Part shown: piece by piece, positions 23,149 through 35,468 of the stretch
Layout of the letters: each line of letters opens with the position of its first letter
Numbering within the stretch: the first letter of the stretch is position 1
NCBI GenBank assembly: GCA_907163375.1
Contig: CAJQUW010009223.1
Location: 62,001-126,000 of the forward strand
Direction of reading: 5' to 3'
Origin: Prostheceraeus crozeri
Taxonomy: Eukaryota > Platyhelminthes > Polycladida > Euryleptidae
Length of the DNA: 64,000 nucleotides
Program-made: the position numbers and the translations under genes
Notes under the pieces: generated by a model
What the model saw: the letters and a program-made list of their open reading frames with translations, nothing else
The model's database searches: none
What the model was told of the DNA's origin: nothing

Positions 23149-24933
23149 GATGGCAGCTGACGGGAGGTTATTTAATTTCATAGTGAATCTCACTTCCGTT
23201 TGTGTCGTCTCCCCGAGAAAAGATTAGCTGCTAAAAATATGTACAATCTATTTGCTAAAAGACATTTACAATTCCGAGCTTTCGCGAGCCGGCTCGCATT
23301 GTCAATTGCGTTTATTTTGCGTTTTATTGTCTATTGTTTATTTAATTTCATTGTTGTTAATAGATATATTGATAAATATTCATGCTAGCTTTTGTGAAAC
23401 ATGCTGTTTAATCACGATTGTCTACAGCGAGGAATTTAAGCATAGTACTTTTGAAATGAATGTGTGTATATTTCCTGAGAATGCTTCGCATGACATGTAT
23501 ACATCATATCACATGTATACATGTAAGCTTAGGTTTGATTTTACTTGATGAAGACTTGGCTGCTTAGTGTTATAACAGCGAATCTCAAAACAGCAAACGG
23601 TTAAAAGGCGATTACAAGAAACATCGAAATTTCAGAATAGCGAAATATATAAATAGCGTACTATGCAATGCTCGAGTTTTGTGCAGAACTAGGTGCATGC
23701 TCGTATTAACATTCCATCTCAACATTTGAATAAGGTCATGTTTCCTTTATTCTACATGTAGCTGTTGAATTTTTATGCAAATGTGTCTCCTTTGAGGGAA
23801 CAGCAATGCAAAAGCTGTACCCTTAAAATAATCCTGTAGCAAAATGAAGTAGGATCGACATGGTCAACAATTAGGTTAAGTGAAACAAAATCCAAAGTGA
23901 TTAAATGAGGAAGCTTGAAAAGCGCAAACTAATCAATAATCGACATGTTATAAAAGCAAAGAAATAAAGACAATATCGTCATATTATTAAAAAGAAACAT
24001 GTCGAAGTTGAATTACGTTTGCGGTAAACTGCGTTATGGTAGTTTTATGGATAAAGGATGTCATGTCTCATGAATCATTAAAGAATTATGAGTGGAATGA
24101 GAAGAACCTATGTTGACTGTACGTGTAAGCTGGCAGCAGACGACAAAAACTTACGAATCAGTAGAGATAGATAAAGAACACTTATCTGCTAATGCAACCA
24201 AATGATTCAGGCAAATGTAAATTTGTAGGTCGAATGCGTGTGCATTGAACGAGCATCTACCTAAATGTTCTGTACAATGATTTCTGGTGGCAAGTCAGAA
24301 TCAAGGCTCAATAATGATAGAAAATATGCTACCACAATTTTAAAGAGTAATAGGCTTATACCGAAGACAGCAAAGAAAAGATATGAAAGTTACAACACGC
24401 AGTCGGTGACTTTCTTCAAGGACTCCCATTCCATACCTAAAAAGTCAAATACGGCCTTCGGATCGTTGAATGCTGTGCAGAAGTTTCATTGAGATGGAAA
24501 TATTGGACATCAATCATTCTATAAAAACAAGAGCAACATATTAATCAGGGGCTTATCCTGTGTGGGCGGTGGGGATTCGGTGGGGATGCGGTGGGGATGC
24601 GGTGGGGTGGGGATTCAAATATCAATCCCCACGGCAACCCTGCAAAAAGAGTTCCTATTTAGAGTTCCGAATATCTGTATGATTGTCTCATCATTCCAAC
24701 TACCATTTCTAAGTTCAAAACGGTCCTTTGCGAATGACGCTTTGGAAATTCCAGACATTTCATTGCCCACAACAAGTGTTGGTCTTGACTTTCTTTGCTA
24801 ATCCATCGGTCTTCTATTCGATTTCATTGGAAAGTTTTCATGAAACATTAAAACTACTGATGTGCAGCTGACATTTTCCTTATCAACAACGCAGGAAAAC
24901 TTTGGCAAGCTCAAAATTTTGTCATGAAATACT

Positions 24934-26508
24934 CCAGTCATTTTGCAGTATCAAAAACACGTAGTAGGCTTCCTTCTCAATAGTTGAATTTCTTGGATGG
25001 CTCTGAGCTTTCGCAAGAGATTAAGCTCAGCATCATCTTCGTTTTTTGAAGTACATAATGTTGTGCAAATAGTTAATCAATGAATGAAATCAGTCTGAAA
25101 AGTATTTCTGTTTAAAATATCAGCGATTGGTGATCTTCAAGATAATGCATAAACTTTTTACTTCAGAAGAAGCAGGAATAACATTAACAATCAAAATCAA
25201 ATGAAACGAATAATTTATACCTAAACGAGCATATGCAATTGGAGATGCCAACAATATTGATGAGGATTATCATGGAGTTGTGCACCAGCAAGGAGTGCTT
25301 GACATAGTTTAGGCTGTCCATTTGCCATGTCAGACTTATTTAACAATTGTAGTTTGATGTCATCGTTTTCCAAGCATAACTTTAATTTCCATATAGTTAT
25401 AATTGTAATGCTTTCACACATTATTGTGCTTTGATTCCAAATACAAATCATTAATCCTTTGAGAAGTCCCTAGAAAGGACACAACCAGTCCGGAGTTCGG
25501 ATCGTATTTTATTTCGGGTTGATTTTCGTATTTTATTTGCCATTTTTGATTTCTCCTTTTGATCATAGTAGGCCTATGTATGTATGCACATCAACTAAAT
25601 GCAACATTCTATACAGGTATGAATGCTAATTTTCACCTGGATTCGCCGTATGCAACACAGTTCATTATTGCGTTTGTGAATTTTGTAAATAGGTTCGCGG
25701 AAACTTTCTGTAGACTTCACAGCATTGTGATAGCGTAATAGGTGAATTGTGATAGCGTTTCGAGGTGTGCAAGGTATTTTACCTAGCCCCTACGAAACAC
25801 ACTCGCAGATAAATTTAACACCACATGCATGCAAATCAAAGTTATTAGCTGAGGAAAGTAGAAAGGTTCTCACTGACGAAAATAATTGACTTCAGTAAAA
25901 TTATTAAATATAAGTCTCTATGAAATCGAACCTTGAGAAGCAAAATGTTTTAATATATTAAGTGTGGAAACTCCTCATTACTCTAATGTATTTTTAGTGG
26001 CGACAAATCCGCCATCTTTTTTCGCCAAGATAATTTTCAGATATCTATATTCATCTTTCAAGAAGTCGCTGTGGCTAAAAAAAATTGGTGACAACTTCAT
26101 TTTTCTAGTGATTCCTACATAAAATTTACTGCTTTATTCATTTTTCACATCAATATTGATGTTGAACGTGTCATTTCTGAATAATATGGCTTTATCGATG
26201 AAACAGTGGGGAAATTGTGTCATTTGGCTCTCAGATATTGTTTATCTACATATTGAAGATGCATCTAATACAAATATTTCCTGGAATGAGAAGAAAGAAA
26301 TATTTGTTCGCTATTTTAGCAATATTTTTGTGCTTTAGATGGTTCTTTAACATTTCATCTGCCAGTGAAGATCAACTCCGCGTGGTTGACGCACGTGACT
26401 CTTGCGCTTGTCCTAAAACAGCCCGTCATGCTCTTATTTTACCGATATCTGTATTCATACATTTGACTGCACGAGCTGCAGCATCTTCACCATTCCACCA
26501 TCTTCATG
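24934..26508. other. No gene seen
   Basis: No open frame with recognisable content, no element ends and no RNA gene were found between the palindrome and the hAT element. Confidence 0.5.
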
Positions 26509-27231
26509 ATAATTGATAGGGTTAAAACGATAGTGAAATTTTCATTATCGATATTATCGATATTTCAAAATTCTTTATCGATACGATCGATATTAATATC
26601 GATATTTCTAATGATATCAATATCGACATTTATGACGATATCAATATCGACAATAATATTGATATTGATAATGATCTCGATGATGACATCGATGCAACAT
26701 AACGCTATCTATTCACTATTTGTAAATCGATTAAAGATCAAAAAATTGTGAGTGTCGATATGAATATTGGCATCAAGATATTAATTATGATAGCTATATC
26801 CGTATATTTATCATTTTGCCTATGCAAAATCAACATGTACAAGTACACCTATATATCGATGACGTTCGTATATACAATTTTCGATCAGACATCAGCTAAG
26901 TTCTAATGTCGAAAATGATAAGTTTGATTAGTCTGACTGAAAGTATGATCGGTAAGTATGAAGAAACTGAAGGCAAATGATAAGTCTTCAACTTAATGAT
27001 TAAGCATGATGTCAAGTTACAGATTTTGTTAGCTAATCACGAATGCAGTATATCATGAATGATATAAGTCAACTCAGCTGTTTACTAACCTTTTCCCGAC
27101 GTAAGTAAACCCTTTTAGTACACCACATACGGTTATTTTAATATGTGATAAAAAAACCAAATTGAACTAAAAAAATCTAATCTCTATATTCATCTATCTA
27201 AAATGCTATTCTAACAAACTGCACTGATGGG

Positions 27232-27720
27232 TTACGGATTGCACTGAAAGCATTTACACTGAAATAGATTCAAATTCATTATATTACTCTGGAGACGAAT
27301 AAGTCTTTCGGCATTTACTGCCGTCAAACGGTTGCGATCTTTAAAAATAATACGTGTCGCTTTTGAAAACAATTGTTCTGATGGAACACTAGTTGGAGGG
27401 CACGAATGAAATTTCAAGTGCAAGCGATAAAGATCTAGCAGTTCACTTTGCAGCGATTGCCAATATGCGTAGACGTTCTTAGAATCTTGCATTATTGAAA
27501 TGCGGTCTTTCAGATAATTTTCTAGCTGTGCTCTTGGTCCTGAAGTTAACACTGAAGAGATCACTTCCACCATTCCACCACTGGTCCCTAGGCACTGACC
27601 ATCATGCTGTCGAAGGTTTGGGCCACTTCGATGCTGTCGAAGTGACTGTTGGGGTAGATCTTCAGGTACGATCAATACATCATCTACATCTTCGCAAATT
27701 TTTTCGAGTTCACTCACCAC
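27232..27720 (-). pseudogene. hAT transposase, C-terminal part
   Basis: The product carries the hAT C-terminal dimerisation region: AYWQSLQSELLDLYRL, then the hallmark PPTSVPSEQLFSKATRI, KDRNRLTAVNAERLI and LQSNIMN. The N-terminal BED zinc finger and the RNase H-like catalytic core are absent, so an internal deletion has joined an upstream segment to the C-terminus. The frame has no ATG near its 5' end. The encoded piece alone cannot catalyse transposition. Orientation and position inside the 26517-28567 element fit a deletion derivative. Confidence 0.8.
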
Positions 27721-28309
27721 TACTATCTTCTCAGTTGATAGATAAACGATGATTGATAAAAGGTCATTTACATTGCCTATCGCCAGCAGTCGTTATGTGT
27801 GCGCCATGAAACAATGGGCTACTGCCGTTTACTTCGACGAATCATATCGTTATGTGCTTATTTTGTTGAGAGCAGTTGAGTTTTGGTGGGAGGCTGCGGT
27901 CTCCTACCATGAGCTACCGAATATAATGTATAAGTACATTTGTAAATAGGAGTGTGTAAAATATAGGTGCGATATCGATAGTTTTATGAAAAGTACGGTA
28001 GGGAAAATCAATATTCTAAACAATATTTAACATCGACATACATTCTTTAATATATACTATATCGATACCTTTATTATCGATAGCAACTTATCATCAATAT
28101 TTCACCAATACTTATAACGATGTCATTATCACTGATTATGTCGGCAATACTACTAGTGTATGCCTAAATATTGATCTTGTCATCAACATATACGTATACA
28201 TCGATATTAGAGCCAATATGATCTTTTGACACCAATTTCAAGATTTATCAAGATCGATAGAATTGTTAAAATAATATCGATGTCATTCATCATAGGTGAT
28301 AATATTGAC

Positions 28310-28556
28310 ATTCACATCGTTATTGTTATCGATATAATCATCGATATTTGTATAGATAAAATTATCGATATTTGTATCGAAATTATCATCGATATTATTA
28401 TCGATATTGTTATCGATATTATTATCGATATTATTATCGATGTTGTTATCGATATTATTATCGATATTTTTATCGGTATTATTTTTAGAAATATCGATCT
28501 TATTGGTTTCGGAAAAATACCGATTATATCGATATTATTGTATCGGTATCGATACC
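28310..28556. repeat. ATCGAT subterminal array of the hAT element
   Basis: Roughly 20 tandem-like units of TATCGATATT and close variants. The left end of the element has a shorter array (26538-26700). Arrays of short motifs near hAT ends are usual transposase-binding regions. Confidence 0.75.
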
Positions 28557-28575
28557 GTTTAACCCTAATAATTGA

Positions 28576-29719
28576 GCGAGATGTTCCCACACAAATCACT
28601 CTACGTTTTCACTGTTGTGACGTCATGCCTAGTTGCTGTCTGATTGCTTTATTAACTAAGGAAGCAGACAGACAGTCGCTACTGTGACTGTTCACAAGGC
28701 GCACGATGTTCTAAATTTTGCTGTTCAGTGAATCATTATGATCTGTGCGTGAAATGGCGTCTGGTAGGTTGATGTTAATGATAGTTAATTGAATCAACTC
28801 AAAGTTTTGCAGCACGAGTATAGTCACTACATCTGATGCAGTTGATATCACCCATCCACGGTTATACATTATATTTAGTAAAAGTAAATATAATTTTTAA
28901 GTGGCAACTCAGTGATGGTTAACTACATAGTCCACACAATCTCGTTCATGATGATGCTCAAGGTTGACAAACACTCTGTCTAATGGTCGATCTTGTAAAA
29001 AAAAGTTTGACACAATCAACTGGATCAGCAATTCGGTCAAATTTTTGGCATATAATGAAACTATGTGTAAAGACAATAAGTGTATAAGGTGCAATAATTT
29101 CCACCATGCCCATTATGATTGGGCAACAAGATCAATTTCGCACTACTGATCCGATTCAACCCAGTTTACCGCATCATGAATGTTAACCGAAAAGCTTCTT
29201 CCAAGTTAACCTCTTTAAAGTACACCCTTTAATAAAAATGTTAGTAGGCCTATTAGAAAAAGAGTAGTGGCAACTGAGAGAGTCTTTTTGTGAGAGTACT
29301 TTCAAAAAAAGAAAATTAGCGGTTCTTTAATTCAATTAGCAAAAATGAAATTTATTTTTTGTTGCCAACAAGGCTTGATTTGATCCGATATCAAAAGACG
29401 TGAAGTTATTCGCACGCAATGTTGCGTGTAAATAACCAGACAACTGAGGCCAAGTTATTCCCACGTAAAAGTGGGTACCAGCAGCCATAACTATACAGTG
29501 AGGTTTTCAGACGCAACAATTCGACGAAATGGTAACTGTCTTTTCTGAACGGTTATATTTTTGCATGATCACTTCAAATATTCCGCATAGTTTATTTAGG
29601 CATTCATCGCTAGAATTGGGCAATTGCTTCTTAGACGTCGTTATCTATTGAACACGTTACCAACGTTTCATAGTATCAAATTTATTGGAAATTTTATAGA
29701 TTTTTAGCATATACATGTA
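28576..29719. other. No gene seen; two adjacent hairpins
   Basis: At 29406-29439 GTTATTCGCACGCAA pairs with TTGCGTGTAAATAAC. About 30 bases on, CCCAC and GTGGG flank GTAAAA after a second GTTATT. No coding content recognised. Confidence 0.5.
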
Positions 29720-30025
29720 ATTAACAACAATGAGATTAAACACACGATAGATCAAATTGCCATGCAAAAGATGTGCGGCTGGTAGGATTCGAACCTACGA
29801 CCAAGGTTAACTAGATCTGTGCTCTAACCAACTGAGCTACGAGCCACTTACGCGACTCTGTCAATTGGCAGGATCAAGCCATCACCACCACACATCAGTT
29901 GTCAAGGCAATAATAATCAATGAATAAATAACACGTCACAATTGTGACCGCCGACAGTAAGGCAAGTAGCGGGGATCGATTGTCCACCAAAGCATCTTAA
30001 GCCATGTCGTGAATGCAATTAACAA
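29720..30025 (-). repeat. tRNA-derived SINE, fullest copy
   Basis: The minus strand of 29774-29846 reads like a tRNA head: A box TAGCTCAGTTGGTTAGAGC and B box GGTTCGAATCC, but the acceptor and anticodon stems do not pair properly. A tRNA gene is therefore unlikely and a SINE head likely. Flanking words shared with the palindrome copies are GCCATGCAAAAGATGTGCGG and AAAGCATCTTAAGCCATGTC. Confidence 0.7.
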
Positions 30026-33000
30026 TGCTATTTATTAATGATATACTGAATCTGTCTTCTTGGCAATTCGCAGTCGCTGCTCGTCCGCGATTTCCACATG
30101 ATCATCATTAGTCTTCAGTAATTGTACAGTTTTTAATTTGATGTGAAATCAACATGCTTGAGAACAGTGGTAGGCATATCAGAAGGTACAAATTGATGCA
30201 CTTGTTTAATCTCTAGGAGCAGGCATATTCAAAATATTAAAGCGGGCATTGATTCCTTTGCTTCGTTATTCAGATGAAGCTTTTTTGAAATACGGTAAAC
30301 TAAGGCGAATGAGACATTGTTGGTAAGAAATCTGTTTATTTGCTCAGCGATAACCACTATGACATGATGACTTGTGTCAGTGGTAGGTAACCAATTTATG
30401 GTCCGGTGGTGATGCCTTACAGATCTAGTTGATTACATCACAATTGATTGTACTGTATCGGCCGTTAGATGAATCGAATACCTACAAACTTGTATTGTGA
30501 TGAGTCTGACACATTTATTGCGATATTTTTTATTTAAGCCGTTAACAGAACCTTAATAATCAAATTTTGATCAATTTAGAAAAGCTGTTTCTTCGACCGA
30601 AATCATGATTTGAAAATGTCCAAAATAACTACGCTACGTTTATTTTATGATATTAGCTACATAAAAACAATGATTTTTTATGGTTGTGCGTTGTACTCAC
30701 GTGCTCGCACCGAAAATTTTCGAAGTCATGCTGAAGCAATTATTAGTAGGCCTATAGATGAAATATTATTTGTTAAAATAAAGATAGCCTACATATTCGC
30801 AAGAGGAGCAACAGCGGGGTATTCACAGCGAAATAATAAAAATTCTGAGAGATTTTGCGGCCAAAAATAATTTGTCATGGACTTGAATGCCCAGTAAATT
30901 TCCGTCATGAAAAAATGCTATTCATGTCTATTACTTTCTTGGAGTATTGAAATATAATTGAAATATTGCATTTGGAAGTTACTTTTGATCAGCTCTATAT
31001 ATATGCATTTTGTCAACATCGTGAAGCAGTAAGAGGCAATCAGTATTCAGTAGTCTATAGTGCACTTTGAAATGCTTAATACCAATGTCAGATGAACATG
31101 TACAGTGGAATTAATTGATAATGATTCGCAACGTCTAGACAAAAACTTGAATGAACAGCACTCGAAATTTGATTGGCATAAGTGATCAAACCAAAAATGA
31201 AACGCTTTATGGCTTATTCTATATAGCTTTATAATACAAATTTCGGTTGAAGGCCTTTTGTGAATAGATGCAGCCTATGATGTTCCAACCGATGAAATCA
31301 AATCTGCGTCACAAATGTTTTCATCTGCATCTGAATGTTTCGTGTTGCTTTCCTTTTTCTATTGTGAATATAATTCTACTTTTCAGTGATTTACCGAAAG
31401 CCGAGGAACTATAGTATTAATTTCTCAATATACTCGAATGGAATTAATACAAAGTGTCTGCAGCTTAAGGCTGGAGCGTCATTCATCATTTTCATCACTA
31501 ACAAAAACAGTCATTTACGTGATGCATCAATAATGTAGTGATAACATTTCAGAATTTGACTATTTCATCATAAATTGTTATCTCAACACGGATCATCAAA
31601 TACTGCTATTGATCATAGAAGGAAATACAAGGGAATACTCTGATGTAAGAATAAAATGAGATGTTACGATGTCAATAAAAGAATTATTAAATTTCACATA
31701 GGATGCTTTCATAATCAGATGAAAAAAATTAGGATTAAAATAGAATATAATGTAGGTAAAGTCCATCATGTTTCCAGCATACATTCATGAATGGAAATCT
31801 AAAACTGATCAATGAATGTATGCACAATTGGTTATCAATAAGAAAATGAAGTATTTCTAGATTCAATACAAAGATTTTCAGATGTTCAGTGGGCAAAAGT
31901 TTGTAAACACGTTCATACACAGTGCATGAATACAATCAGAAGTCCCCCCTTAAATCGTATAGAGTGGTCTGTAGTCGTCTATTTAAGTACCTTAATAATC
32001 AATTAATTTCTATGCCAAATCGAATCTAGCATCTTAACCATAGAAATGGATCTTCATCTCATGTTTTTCTCTTCCAGATGTCTACGGATAACTATGTAAT
32101 TTTTCACTACCGGTACTTCATAGTTTTGACATAGCTATTCAGTTCCTTCCACTCAATATTTCAATACTATTCTGTTATCAATTGCGATATCAAATAAAAC
32201 TGCTTATAAGAGCTGGCGAAAAAGTAATATCATAGCTGTCGCCACAAATCATGCTTTGATTGCATACTTCCCTGATATACTTACTTTGCTTGAGAAGTCA
32301 GTTTGCGCTGTCAGTGCAAAATCCCTCAGCGGAAAACTGCTTTTTTGGATGGTCTTTGCTAAATTATTTTGTATTGCACGTGACTTGCAAAATGCTATAG
32401 CGTGGACTTGGCGTCTAAAATTTTCATTTATTTTAAAATGACACCTATCGCATAGAATTGTTGCGAATTATGTGCATCACATAGTGGAAGTGGACTTAAA
32501 ATTGGACATATTTTAATTTTCAAGATATTTAAAAATCAGAAGAATAAAATCTTTAATCCGCAAGAAGTTGGCGGATACTATTAGAGTCGCGGCAATTATT
32601 CAATGATAAAAGCGATCATAATTAGAAGTTCATGTGATAATAGGTAAACATTTACACCATTTCTACTTATATAAGTAATCACGCAATAGATACTGTTTCT
32701 GAAGCGAATGTTTATTTAGTCTTTTAGTAAATACAGATTGATAAAATTGTATCTCTTTCCTTAAGTATTGTTGTTTCCATCACAAATAACAACTTTAACA
32801 ATAGCACCAACTTCATAGCATTTCAAAATAATCGTCTTTATCATTGATGCCGGAAATTCACCAGTCAGTTTCCTTGTAAAGAAATTAGCCACAGGCAACT
32901 TGAGTTGCCTTTTTAGACCGACAAGTTGGAAGACCAATGCATGTTTTGCGACAGAATCTGATTTTGATCAACAACCGAAATCTTCACCGCCAACAAATTC

Positions 33001-33811
33001 GCCACTGGCAAAAATAGAAATGTACAACCTTACAATTTAGCCACTTCGCAAAACAGAATTCATATGAGGTCAACCGCATGAGTGAATCTATCGTAAGATT
33101 TTCATGTAAAGTGAAAGGAGATCAAAATATAAATAAACAGAAACATGGAAACACAGAAATCGCTTGCATGTTGCTTGTAACTGAAAGTCGATGATATTAA
33201 AAAATCGATGATATATCAAATCGATAAGTCGCCGGACTATAAAAATGTAGTGCAATGGCGAATCTCGCAACATCATTGTCATACCGCTTTCCACTCGTTC
33301 GATTGCAATTCTTTATCTCATTTTTGAGTTAACTAAGTGTCAAGCCACTAAATTTTTGCAATTGTTTATAGGAGTCATCAACATTGACTTTCCGTTTATG
33401 TAAGTTCTCAAGCAGAGATCCAATCGTTTTTGAGTAGTGTCTCAACTTTTGCGCTTGACGTCTTACATTTTTGCGTAATACTGCGCATTTACACCTGAAA
33501 GTAATATTAATTGCTTATCAAACTTGTTTACATGTTTTTCTTGAAGAAAGGTATTGGTGTCGCACAATCATATAACACAGAGGTCACAGCCATTAACTTG
33601 CGATACACTGTTTTATGAGAATTTGGATGGTGACATAGTAAAAGATTTGAGTAAGAGGCGAATAATTCAAAATTATTATGTAGAATCATTTTGCACGTGT
33701 AATTTTTTTTAAATTTCATCTATTTTATTATAAGTTTTAATTCATAGTTCTTTGCACTTAGCCAATCCTAAGCAAGATATTTCATAAAACCATTATTGAA
33801 GATTAATATGC
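30026..33811. other. No gene seen
   Basis: Long AT-rich stretch with only short open frames of no recognisable content. No element ends or RNA genes identified. Introns or intergenic sequence. Confidence 0.45.
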
Positions 33812-34337
33812 TCATGAAATATATAAACAAAACCGAGCGCTAAGTCTATATAAATATACAGTTTCAAGAGCATGCCTGTTAACTTGAATACTTATATGCT
33901 TTGGCTGTTTCTGCTTCTCCAATTCTTCCTTGGTTTCGGGTGCTGAGTCGGTCGATGAATCAAAATATGTGTCTGATTCCTCAATTGAGATGTTGGATCG
34001 ATCAAGAGGTGCACGATGAGGTATTTTTGGTGGGGTGTTCAAATAGGACGGATAACTATCAAAAACCCTAGGAACTGCATCATTTTTCAAAATTCGACGT
34101 TTTCGCCAAAAATTCCCCTTTCTTTCCCCGAAGTATTAAGTTATCTTTATAATCACTACCAACGAAGTGAGCACTGCATGCGAATGAGACGTTTTTAACG
34201 GGGATGTTCTTTCTTTTAATTTTACTCAACCAAGTTTTGAGAAGATCGGGATTACTATGCGGAAACAAATGAAATGATAAAGTTGAAAATTTTGTTGCTA
34301 GATTTACAAGCGAGGAATACAACAAGACGCAACCATC
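33812..34337 (-). pseudogene. THAP-domain gene, frameshifted
   Basis: On the minus strand an ATG at 34337 opens MVASCCIPR, the usual start of a THAP zinc finger. The rest of the domain appears in two other frames: FHLFPHSNPDLLKTWL, IKRKNIPV and ACSAHFVGSDY, then KNDAVPRVF. The order (C-x2-C-like start, FHxFP, W, CSxHF, AVPxxF) matches THAP, a C2CH DNA-binding domain found in THAP proteins and P-element transposases. Frameshifts lie near 34305 and between 34085 and 34125. After the domain a Ser/Glu-rich stretch leads to a stop at 33812. It may derive from a P-like transposon or a host THAP gene. Confidence 0.72.
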
Positions 34338-34778
34338 TTCTGAGTAATTTCAGTCAAGAAAAAAATTATCAGTTGTAATATTTACTTTAAATAAAAGGCT
34401 CATCAGTTTAACAACTGTGAACATATTGTCAAAACATGTTAATTTTCAAGAATTTAGTACGTCAGTGATAAAAGGCGTCGGTGATATGGACGTCAAATTT
34501 TGATTTTATCAGCATCCTGTCAACCTATTGTACAACCTATTACAGCCTGAGGTGTCACACATGTGCTAATTTAGCAATTAAGCAAAATTTAGCATGATGT
34601 AATTCAAGCAAAACATTATCATTTATTGATCTTTCATGTTTTGCCGCTGGCTAACTCCAACTTCTTACCCAAGTATTTTCAGCGGCCGTCGATGTAAACA
34701 GAAAATCGCGGCTTCAGTGCAAGCAGCGGTGAATGAATAAAACTGGTAGAGTTGTCTGTACGGGAGGTCAGTCATAAT
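34338..34778. other. No gene seen
   Basis: No recognisable coding, RNA or repeat feature. Confidence 0.45.
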
Positions 34779-35009
34779 GAATGTAAAGAAAAAATTCTCT
34801 CCCAGTTTTGCGACTTCTTAGTATTTTAAAATAAATTACCCGACGCGTTTCGTCTACACAAGCTGTGTCAAGGGTGATGTAATTATCTCACCCAATGATG
34901 TAATAATCCTCACCCTTGACACAGTCTGTGTAGACGAAACGCGTCGGGTAATTTATTTTAAAATACTAAGAAGTCGTAAAACTGGGAGAGAATTTTTTCT
35001 TTACATTCA
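34779..35009. repeat. Palindrome made of two Penelope-like ends head to head
   Basis: 34779-34882 and 34905-35009 are near-perfect reverse complements, each about 105 bases, with a ~22-base centre. Both carry GACGAAACGCGTCGGGTAAT. GAA followed by self-complementary ACGCGT, C and GGG, with CCC upstream, is what remains of a hammerhead ribozyme end of Penelope-like elements, although the CTGANGA part is degenerate (CTTGACA). No coding part is left. Confidence 0.7.
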
Positions 35010-35087
35010 GAATGAATGAAAGCAGGCAGTCTTCTCTAATCCTAGGTCTGTGCTTCCATCGTACATCTTCCATCTTCCACCTAACGC

Positions 35088-35138
35088 CATAGAAGTAGAA
35101 TATCTTCACTAATAAGGAAGATATATTCTACCTCTATG
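35088..35138. repeat. Hairpin, ~20-bp stem
   Basis: CATAGAAGTAGAATATCTTC is followed after nine bases by GAAGATATATTCTACCTCTATG. Function unknown; it could be a MITE remnant. Confidence 0.6.
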
Positions 35139-35406
35139 CCTACCGCAGGAACAATAGGGAAATCCATTTCCGATACAGTCAGTGCTATTTTTCGCTATTT
35201 ACTGTTGCTATGAGTACCGTCTTGATCCTCATCCTCGTTCGCATTGTGAACAAAGGATGTTTTCTGATTGCTTCTCTTCGCAAATGACAGCTTCCTAAAT
35301 TTTCCCTCAGACGTCACTTCACGTTAATAATCCAGGTAACCGAAAATGTTCGTTGGATAATTGTAATAATAAAATAGCCACTATGTGAGAAAATCTCTAT
35401 TTGCTG

Positions 35407-35445
35407 GACAACGTTTCGGGAGTCACCTGCTCCCTTCCTCAGGTC
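35407..35445 (-). ncRNA. Hammerhead-ribozyme-like core, left arm
   Basis: Minus strand: GAC, CTGAGGA, A, stem II GGGAG/CTCCC with a seven-base loop, GAA, ACGT, T, GTC. GAC/GTC can form stem I, ACGT is a self-complementary stem III, and U would be the cleavage-site nucleotide. Stem II pairs perfectly. Confidence 0.6.
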
Positions 35446-35468
35446 ACAAGAAATGACAGACGACAAAA

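Larger units (their letters stand above)
14929..24929. repeat. Ten-kilobase near-perfect palindrome
   Basis: The left arm 14929-19606 is the reverse complement of the right arm 20251-24929, parted by a 644-base spacer. Small differences exist between the arms, for example at 15594/24267, 17603/22255, 17870/21990, an A indel at ~16257/23600, and 18511/21346. The arms are therefore genuinely two sequences, well above 98% alike by eye. The outer ends begin TTTCATGAC/GTCATGAAA and are flanked on both sides by TACT (14925-14928 and 24930-24933), a possible 4-bp target duplication. No frame in the arms resembles a known protein. It may be a fold-back transposon or a host inverted duplication kept alike by gene conversion. 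Confidence 0.9.
26517..28567. mobile_element. hAT DNA transposon, internally reduced
   Basis: Terminal inverted repeats TAGGGTTAAAACGATA at the left and its near complement TATCGATACCGTTTAACCCTA at the right. The flanking 8 bases are identical: ATAATTGA at 26509-26516 and 28568-28575, an exact 8-bp target duplication as hAT elements make. Inside both ends are long ATCGAT/ATATCGAT-rich tracts (26538-26700 and ~28310-28556). Only a C-terminal piece of transposase remains, so this 2.05 kb copy is probably non-autonomous. Confidence 0.88.

Noticed and set aside
14929..24929. Palindrome as an assembly artefact
   Set aside because: Scattered substitutions and an indel between the arms argue against a simple mirrored copy, though long reads are needed for certainty.
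26156..26516. Short open frames just left of the hAT element as exons
   Set aside because: No convincing splice sites or recognisable content.
28226..28687. Open frame of 153 codons rich in Ile-Asp repeats
   Set aside because: It is a reading of the ATCGAT array at the end of the hAT element. The opposite strand is also open for the same reason.
29774..29846. Possible tRNA gene with GTT near the anticodon position
   Set aside because: The A and B boxes are good, but the acceptor and anticodon stems do not pair and the same sequence recurs as a repeat, so it is a SINE head.
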